Source of the DNA: Paramacrobiotus metropolitanus
Taxonomy: Eukaryota > Tardigrada > Eutardigrada > Parachela > Macrobiotidae
Reading direction: 5' to 3'
DNA length: 64,000 bases
Assembly (NCBI RefSeq): GCF_019649055.1
Contig: NW_026570300.1
Coordinates: forward strand, 62,001 to 126,000
Below, piece by piece: positions 55,971 through 64,000 of the stretch (position 1 is its first letter; the number at the start of each line of letters is the position of its first letter). Under the pieces are notes generated by a model. That model was given only the letters and a program-made list of their open reading frames with translations, was not told the DNA's origin and ran no database searches. Both the position numbers and the translations under genes were made by a program.

Positions 55971-58900
55971 TTAGTCTGTCGTGGAACGGGAGCGCTGACG
56001 CTGGTGCAGCGGCGGAGCGGGATGCCGCGGTCCCATCAGATGACGCCATAAACGCAGCGCCGACGCGAAACTGATCCGCGTCATCAGACTGGCGCTGCTG
56101 TCGGGACTGTCCGATTTTACTGAACGCGTCTACAAAAACCAAAAAGAATGAAATACGCAATGCAAAAATTTATAATTTTTATTTTACTCAAAAGACCGAT
56201 TATTTTTTAATTCACTGAAACATGTTACATGCTTCAAGAAAATTCGCTGCTTTCATGCCGTAACGTGGACTCATGTCCAGCCACTACTCTACGGACAACG
56301 ATTGCTTTTACACATTTACCAAATCTGCATATATGCAGCATTGTGGATATGGAAAAATTCATTATTTTATTTCTGTAAACATTTCAATATAAAGGTAATG
56401 TTTCTTCTGTACATATTTAGTCAAAGCGAAAGTTATGAGGAACTTGTCCACTTTGCCAATTTATGCATTTCAGAGTTATTTTTAATAGTTCTTTTTTATC
56501 GAAAAATGTTTCGGTTGACTTTTCCCTCATACGGATTCTCATCTGGGCTACAAAAATATAAAAACCGGATATTCACAAAAATATAAAAACCAATTTTTTA
56601 TGTCGTATTTCTTTATTTTTCACTATTTATTTCGCAGGTTGCAGTTATAGTGTAAAGCCGCTATGTTGTCAAGATGTTTTTGTTTAGTTTGAGCAAATTA
56701 CGCGCTATGAATAGCCGCGGCTTGTCAGATAACTGGACATATTGAGTAATAACAAAATTCAGATCAAATGTCAAAAATTCACGACGGATAAGATTAAAAA
56801 GACACTATTTACGAATTAATGCGTCCATCAGAGATTACACCGCCGCTACAAAAGCCGGCGAACAGAATTTTGAGTGATTATTAGTGGCACCCAGCGTCAG
56901 AATCTGAGCGGGCAAAACAGATGGGCTGCATCGTTAATCTTCAATATCAAAACAGGATCATATTCCACGCAAAACATATTCATGGTCATTTATTTACGCC
57001 CCTACGCACAGTATTTGCCACGGAGCACAGACCGTAAAATGTACGTGTACTATCGGGACATAACGAAAGCTTTCGTAATGTCTCGGTACTATGTATGCCT
57101 TCTACATCTAGTAATCACATTCTTTGCGCCTGTTGAATTTTACCGCAACGTATTACATAAAAAACTGGATTAAGTGGATTTTTTTATTTCAAAAAGCAGA
57201 TGAAGAGAGCTTCTAATGATATCTGAAAAGCCCGAAATTCTAATGATATCTGAAGAATATGCGCCATATTTTTGCCGCGACTTTGAAAAGCTACGCAGCC
57301 ACTACTCTACGATTAACAATTCCTCATACGAAGGACATCTTTACCAATTCTACAAATATGCAATATTGAGGTTTATCAATTATCAAGACTCCCAAAAACG
57401 TTTAATTTCGCTGGATCAACTGAACAATATACCGCTCAAAGATTGGTGATATCCTGTCTCTACGATACGGAAATTCGATATCAGAAGTTGTACAACCACA
57501 ATAGACTGCGAAGCCTATAGAATTTTTCAAGCGTGAAATGCTGTATAAAGCCCATAAATACATCTCTGACTAATTTCTCATGATCTGGAACATCGGCTGC
57601 ACAATTTTAAAAGCCGGCTCAACCGAAAAGCAGTTTACAGCATCCAACGGGTACAAGTGCACCGTATTGTCAACCGCTGCGCTCTCCCACGTATAAACGC
57701 CCGCAAAACAGCAAACGGCCACAACGCCTGCCATTCCCAATCAAAACTTGGAAGAACATCACAATAGAGTTTATAAAATTAAAATGGTTAACCGTTGCGG
57801 TTCACACCACCGACTATGTCAAATTTTCAATAACATTTTCACGTCAAGTGCCAAGAAATGGCTGTTCGCGCTTGCAAGTGGTTTTGCCGATTGTAGGTTA
57901 ATTCAGAAAAGGTCACATCATATATACGAGTACATATAACGGTCCAAAATGATCCTGGCGCAATCCGCGCGATTGCGCCGCTCATACATTTTCAAAGTAC
58001 GATCAGCAAATTCAAAGTTTGATATTTCTCAAATACAAAAATTCTATTTTTAAATTAATAAATACAGTATACAAATCATCGAATAATAAATCTGTGGCGA
58101 ATCGTATTCTGTGAAATTCTGACCCAGTACTTGTTTTTTCGAAAACCACTGAAATTCTTCTACATATAACGCAGAATTTATTATCTCGTACGAAGTGTAC
58201 CAAATAATATTATGATGTATCCAGTTTTCGCTTCATTTACCGAACTGTATCCCGTTGCATATAATGATGTTGGCCCCGTAATCGTGCCAAAGCAGCAAAT
58301 CACATTAACGACCGACCAGAAATGTATAATCATAACGTGCCGCACTTGACAAAAGCTTGACATTTGGTGTAAAGTGCACAAGCCAAATCGACGGCACAGT
58401 GCAACACATTTCTAATACAGCTAATATCTGGCACATAATGATAACAGCCGCTGGAGCGTTTACATTAACAAAACCCGCCCCAGATCAAATTAACACTGTG
58501 TTGCGTTGTTCATTAAGGCCTCTCCAGGGAGTGATCAACACTGATCAGACGGCACAAAGCGCCAGTGTACTTGTCACACACACAGGGCCACCTGATGAAC
58601 AATACAAATGTTTCATTTATTATCATTTTTAATGAGCCACCAAATACGCAGCGCTGTCCACTGATCCGGCCACTTTAGCGCATCTTCCGCCTGCTGTTAC
58701 CATTCCAATAACACCGGATAATCTGGACTACAATATTTTCGGTTAGTCACAGTTTATCCTTTATATGCGCGATCCAGATCGCGACATTCATCGCTCCTCT
58801 TCATTCCGCCAAAACACTAACTTTAGCAACATTAATAATACTAATTTAACCGTTTTTTTCTAAATTTTAATTCCTGCCGGAAATATAAATAAAAATATAT

Positions 58901-61900
58901 ATATATTTTAACGAAATGATTTTTAAAAAAATACGTTGTTATAAAATATGTGTGAATTAATTTTTCGCTCATTTTCTCCCTTCACTGAAATGAAAATCGA
59001 TACTACAGATACTCTCCAATCTTCGCCACTGCATTTTGCGTGTGTAGTCTAATGCAAACCCAACCACCCGCAGTAGAAGTTCAGCAAAAAGGTCACCGTT
59101 GATAATTATTTGTTTTTACGCCCCGCCACCAGAGAGAATCCCTACTTGGGACATTTTGACACAAAATCAAACAGCTCTCCATTTTGCTCCGCATCAAGAA
59201 GCACAACTACGCCACATGCATAATAATATTCTGTCGCGTGCACTGCAGCCATTGCACTACCATAACACACACACCATCAACACAACAAACCGGTTCCACT
59301 ATTTGAGCGACGCGTGCTTAAAATCAGTTTACTCGGCTCTGCGCTGCAGCCACTTGATAAGATGATTAAACTGTTAAATCATCATAATAGCGTCAGCAAC
59401 TCGTCAATACGCAGGTGCTGATTGATTACCCGAACCACGGCTGCGACCTATTGTCAGTGAATAAATCACAAAAGAAGCAATATCTAACTGCTAAGTAAAC
59501 ACGGTAATGATCACCTATCAAAATAAGATGAATATAAATGTGTCAACAGATTTTCCCCTATTATTTATGTATTTACTACAAAAAGTCAAAAAATCGAGCT
59601 GTTTTCATACACCACTTATTTCACAAGTATCTAAAAAGATGTTCTGTAAAAATAAATCCACACAATTATTACAAAAAAATACGTAAGATTAATAATAAAA
59701 ATAAATCATTAACAGGTGGGTATTGGCATCATTTTCGTTATTCTTGACTTTTACAAATCTTTTTATCTCTGAGGTTGATCAAAACCTTCACACATGATCG
59801 CTTTCACAAGAAAGACTGAGTGTACGTTAACCGGATTGAAAAGACGACCGGGACACATTATTCAGTTAACTTGTACCGGGCGACAGTTAGAAATAATTAG
59901 CATAATCCTTCGCTGGTCCCCCTTCATGCAGCAGCAGACGATTAGCTGTTGCTCATAATTAATTCAAGAATAATTGTCTGCTATTCTTCCTTGTCAGCAA
60001 TTTCTTTTAAAAGAGACGGGATGACAACAACACACCCGCGAGACAAAGGTGCAATATCACACGCAGTCGACGACAGAGCAGAACTGAAGCAAATCAGGCC
60101 ATCAACCACTGCACGTGCACCGAAAGGTCACTCAACTCCGCCCCTTATACTGGCAAATGACCTATAATCCAGTTGACCGTCTCATCTATTTAAAAATAAT
60201 TTACCAATATTTTCTAATAATTTCTAAAATAAACAAACAGTTATCAAAGAAGTCCATAGCATGTAAGCAAGTCCAGACTCCAGAGTAGTGAAAAATCAAA
60301 AACTAAAAATTAACAGTCGCTATAGAAAAATTTTAAATAAATGTATAGAAAACCAACTCACCAGTCAGCGCGACAACTTAATACATGCAATTTAGCGACT
60401 CTGAAACCCATAATCATGCACGCATGACAGCCACTACACTACGGTAAATCATGCTACAAAGATTTTTTTAAAAAATAAATATCGGCTTTAAATCACCAAA
60501 AAAATTTACCAGTATTTTATAATTATTTCTAAATAAATAAACGTTTATAATTTTTAAAAATAACTATCGAGTTAAACACATCTTCCGTTGGAGTTTTGAA
60601 AGCAGTACTGTACACAAACGAATTATAATGGGATTATTACGCACGCACACGAAATTAAAATTTCTTGACGTGTGATTTTATCTCACGTTGAACTTAAAAT
60701 CACCTGCTGATCAGCCGGAGAATTAAGTGCAGGGAGATTTTATAAAAATCGGTCGAGGCAAAACAGAAATCACTTGCAGACTGAAAAGCCTGCTGGAGCA
60801 GACAAACACAGGTGTCTGCCTGGCGGGCAAACGTAATCTGCTCTAAACGGGCACAGGTCAATTCTCTCTATCACCCTTTCTACGCGCTCCTGTCCCTCCG
60901 TGTCTCTCTCTCTCTCTCTCCGCGTACAGCGTCAGAGATGCGATGAGGGAGATAACAGCCGGCTACTTAATCGACTACGCGCGCGTCTACTACGCGGCCA
61001 CTACGCTAGACATCTCCAACTGACAATCAGATTATCGACAAACTAAATTTGGATTTGGAAACACAGAGCGGAGACTGAGAGGGACCAGGCAAGATGACTG
61101 ATTTCCATGAAAATACATTACAAAGAAAACACGTCAAAATATCCAGATGTAACCAAAATAAGCGAAGAGGCACGAAATAATTCCATCAGTTTATTAGATG
61201 TTTTTATCTCATTTCAATAGTAGGTATAATCAAATTAAATGTACAAAAAACGTAAAAAATATTTATTTATCTCCTGCATTAATAAGGAAATGTTCAGCAC
61301 ATTAAAATAAAAACTTTTTATGACCGTTAAAATATTTATTTGTCTTCTGCATTAATAAGGAAATGTTAAAAAAATTTAATTAAAAATGCAAATTATTTTT
61401 TTAAAACCGTAAAAATATTTGTTTTTCCCCTGCATTAATCAGGAAATATTTAAATAAAATTTCGAAATATTTTATTCACATTATGATCAAAAACAACTAT
61501 GGAACATTAATTTTCAACGCCATCCGATTGCGGCGTATTGACACGTGCGAAACGGAGCGCGATTAATCGCATAAATCAAATTAGCGGCGATTCCACCGGT
61601 TGCGCAACATTAACCCGACCGCGCATCACTACCATAAATCATGGGCATAATTACCGCCAAAGTGCCAACTTCGGAAAATCGGATGGTGATTAATGCGGGG
61701 GGAAACTGTGAATAAACATAGCGGAAATAATGCAGTGTGACCCGCGGTGCAGCACGTCAACAATGCATACAAGAGGAAAATCTAATTAAAATGCCGGAAA
61801 AATCATTTATATTAGCAACGGGATTCTTCCTGGGATGAATAGATCACTTGTAAATTAACAATTTCGTAATTTCTCGTAACCGGAAATGGACCATCTTCCC

Positions 61901-63261
61901 TTTGTGATGACGATTAATGGTATGACACGATCACATCATCAGTGCAATATTAATTAACGAAAGTGCTCGATAATCATTCACAATACTGAAAATTAATACA
62001 TAAATGATGCGAAAAGATATTAAGGAATTTTGCACACGTAACTTATTTTGTATGCCCCAATGTTTAAAAAGTTTCAAAAAAAACTGAAAAACAAAAAAGC
62101 ATAATGCTGTACCGTTAAACCGACTCGAAAATCCTATTTTACAAAAATTCAAGAAAATTAGCCCAACAGAATTCCCCATTTTTTGTTGGAAAAGTATAAA
62201 GTAAAGCTTTCTACTCCGCCCAAAGATTTACTTATTAATCTGGATACACTAGCTCGAAACGCAGTTGAGAGCCCAAGCGGAACTGTAACAAGGCTGACGG
62301 TGTGGAAAGTGGAAATCGGTATATAAAACGGTTATGGACTGCTGCGTTCTTGACGTTAGAAAGCAGCCGGCTGTATGTGCGGCGGTGTGCGCTTATTGGC
62401 AAATGATGTGATAATCAAAAGTCTTATGAAATATTATTACAAACATACTACACGGCAGTTGATCAACAAGCTATAAAATCACTCATACGAAACCAATATT
62501 CATGCTTCCGATAACAGTGCAAATAGCATGAAACAGGCATCAGAAGCCGTTACTGTTGCGAATTATCATCTCGCTAACAATTTAGCTTTTCGTTCTCAGC
62601 AAACGTGCAATATATTCGTTCAAAAATCCCATCCTCTCGATCCTGGGTATCAACCAATTTACAATTCTCGCTGTAAAATTCGTGTTTTTCAAAGATATAG
62701 CTGACTTATAACATTAAATATTATTTTAAAAAATTTCACAGGCAAACAGTACCACGACTAAGCACGTAAATAGAGACAGAAAAGACTTCGAGCCGAAAAT
62801 AAATGTAGAAAGTATATTTTGGAGCGCGGTAATATTTCTTCGACGTGTAATTCTTCCTAAATATGTCAGATAAAAAGTTCCAAAAATAAACCAAACAATT
62901 TCCAAAAAATAAACCAAATAATTTTCAAAAACAAATCAGTTAATTTAAAAACGACGCATTTCTAAACAAAAAATATACGTTTAATTAATACGTACCGGCG
63001 TAAAATATTTGCTCTCGAAGTCATCTCCCAGGCGGGCCAGACAGCAAGCCAGCTGATACTCTATAGTGTCCAAATCGCAGCTGGACGGGGCATCTTTGGG
63101 CACATTCGCTGCTGCAAGAGGAAGCTTGCGACGTTCACCGGATAAAACTAGGTCAGGCAGGTTAGGACGCCGGCCAGCGGGCGACACCGACCGATCCACC
63201 TCATCCACATCATCCCTGTTTTGCCAGCAATGCACGGATGGTGAGCGACTGGATGGCTCTC
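55971..63261 (-). CDS. Gene with BH3-like motif, partial (two exons seen)
   Basis: Exon 62996-63261 (acceptor after a T-rich tract; donor GTACGT) encodes 88 residues without a Met, so the start lies upstream. It is Ser/Pro/Arg-rich and then carries YQLACCLARLGDDFESKYF. This fits the BH3 pattern, a Leu-x3-Leu-x2-Leu-Gly-Asp-x-Phe helix, as in BIM and BIK. The next candidate exon, 55971-56129, has a strong acceptor (TTTTTGGTTTTTGTAG) and matches in phase 0. It encodes RSVKSDSPDSSASLMTRISF, then ALRLWRHLMG and a basic tail. No BH1 motif (NWGR) is visible, so a BH3-only protein, which binds and inactivates pro-survival BCL2 proteins, is possible. The 6.9-kb intron could hide other exons. An upstream exon ending at 63750 is phase-compatible but has no ATG. 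Confidence 0.5.
56130..62995. other. Inferred large intron of the BH3-like gene, AT-rich
   Basis: Contains a (CT)n microsatellite at about 60903-60920, a TATATATATT run near 58895 and the triplicated tandem at 61247-61457. A stretch around 58.2-58.75 kb has a coding-like composition but is broken and unassignable. No supported exon was found. Confidence 0.45.
61247..61457. repeat. Three-copy tandem repeat, unit about 75-83 bases
   Basis: Each unit starts with a CGT(A/T)AAAATATTT(A/G)TTT block, continues with CTGCATTAATAAGGAAAT and ends in an A/T-rich filler of variable length. The conserved CTGCATTAAT core repeats at about 61274, 61350 and 61430. Confidence 0.8.
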
Positions 63262-64000
63262 CTAAACATGCCAAAATTAATGTACCAATGAAACAGCCAC
63301 ACTACGAGTATAGATTCTAATTTCTAATGATGAGGTTAGGAAAGCACAGATTTAAAACCATACGAATAACGGAATAACCTTTAAGTTTTACTGGTCTTAC
63401 TAAACGCAGTTAGATGCAACTGCTACCCGGCAAGCAGAAATGCGGAAAAACGTTGAAATTTTTAACGATTATAAGAGTATTATCAATAGCAAAGCATTTT
63501 AAAAAGCAAAATCTGGCTTAGATTATTGTTGCCCTTTCTCTTGGAAATGAACTGCTTTATAGATTATGCGCTCTTTGTTAATTAGATGAATGTATCGTGG
63601 CATAATTTATCATATTCATTTTCCTTCTTAATTTCTTATCATAAATTCTGCATCTAAATCACAAAATTTTTCTTTTTCTTCACTTTTAAAATTTGATATG
63701 AATAATTCCTCCTCCGCCACAATACCCGGCAATTGCAACCAGTTTCCACCTGAGCTTGAAAATCGGTAACAATGAGCTATTAAACACACAAATATCACCG
63801 GAGGGCGGCCGATCGACCGCACGTGGCTGACACTTGGCGCCTGTCGGAACAAAAACCCGATCCGATTATCAAAAAGCGCCCAGGAAAACTTCAAAAACGA
63901 CTTTTATATTGAACCGTTTCTCCTCCAACCTGTTTGGCCAAATAGTGTGCAAACATGTTGCTAACCACCGCTCTGCTCTCTCCTCTTCTGACTCCGTTTC
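63262..64000. other. 5' flank of the BH3-like gene
   Basis: A minus-strand open stretch (63750-63903) ends in a donor-like GTGGAA at 63749 in the phase needed by the BH3-like exon, so it may be a further exon beginning after the GTTCCGACAG acceptor near 63847. Otherwise nothing recognised. Confidence 0.35.

Noticed and set aside
58180-58745. Coding-like composition over about 500 bases
   Set aside because: The stretch is broken and matches no family I can name; it may be an old gene or element fossil or chance in AT-rich DNA.

Overview
This is animal nuclear DNA. It has spliced genes with GT-AG introns, several bilaterian housekeeping genes, non-LTR retrotransposons and non-autonomous DNA transposons. 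Introns are mostly short (97 bp to about 1.4 kb), apart from one inferred intron of nearly 7 kb. Several genes belong to no family I recognise. A small-genome protostome, possibly an ecdysozoan such as a tardigrade, fits best, but that is inference and nothing here proves the taxon.

Left part (1-24 kb). The edge holds one exon of a probable receptor ligand-binding domain, and a decayed copy of the same exon lies at 16.2 kb. Two members of an unrecognised protein family (2745-3782 minus; 12438-13679 plus) face apart and bracket about 8.7 kb of repeats and an uninterrupted L2/CR1-like LINE ORF2 (8834-11701). The family has a Tudor-like N-terminus and an invariant eight-ligand Cys/His module; one member has an intron exactly where the other has none. 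A degenerate minisatellite (about 15.0-15.7 kb) precedes a small two-exon gene (16638-17185). On the minus strand lie a frameshifted, intron-bearing succinyl-CoA:3-oxoacid CoA-transferase pseudogene (18.3-20.4 kb) and an unrecognised three-exon gene (20971-22544).

Middle (24-36 kb). A decayed Jockey/CR1-like LINE (24.06-28.73 kb) is followed by two small hAT-type elements with intact 8-bp target duplications (28899-29286 and 35448-35642) in a region where I find no convincing gene.

Housekeeping block (36-51 kb). Genes are dense and intact. PPP2R3C (minus) is head to head with OTUD6B (plus), followed on the plus strand by MRPL40, SNX17 and a small hydrophilic protein with a mitochondrial-type presequence. 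All their exon models close in frame. A long near-perfect hairpin element sits in the second intron of PPP2R3C.

Right part (51-64 kb). A minus-strand two-exon gene looks like a secreted peptide precursor (51563-52361). A minus-strand gene at the right edge has an exon carrying a BH3-like motif (62996-63261) and a phase-compatible terminal exon 7 kb away (55971-56129). The rest is AT-rich with simple and short tandem repeats.

The best candidates for undescribed biology are the paired Cys/His-module family, the BH3-like gene, the peptide precursor, and the three small orphan genes.
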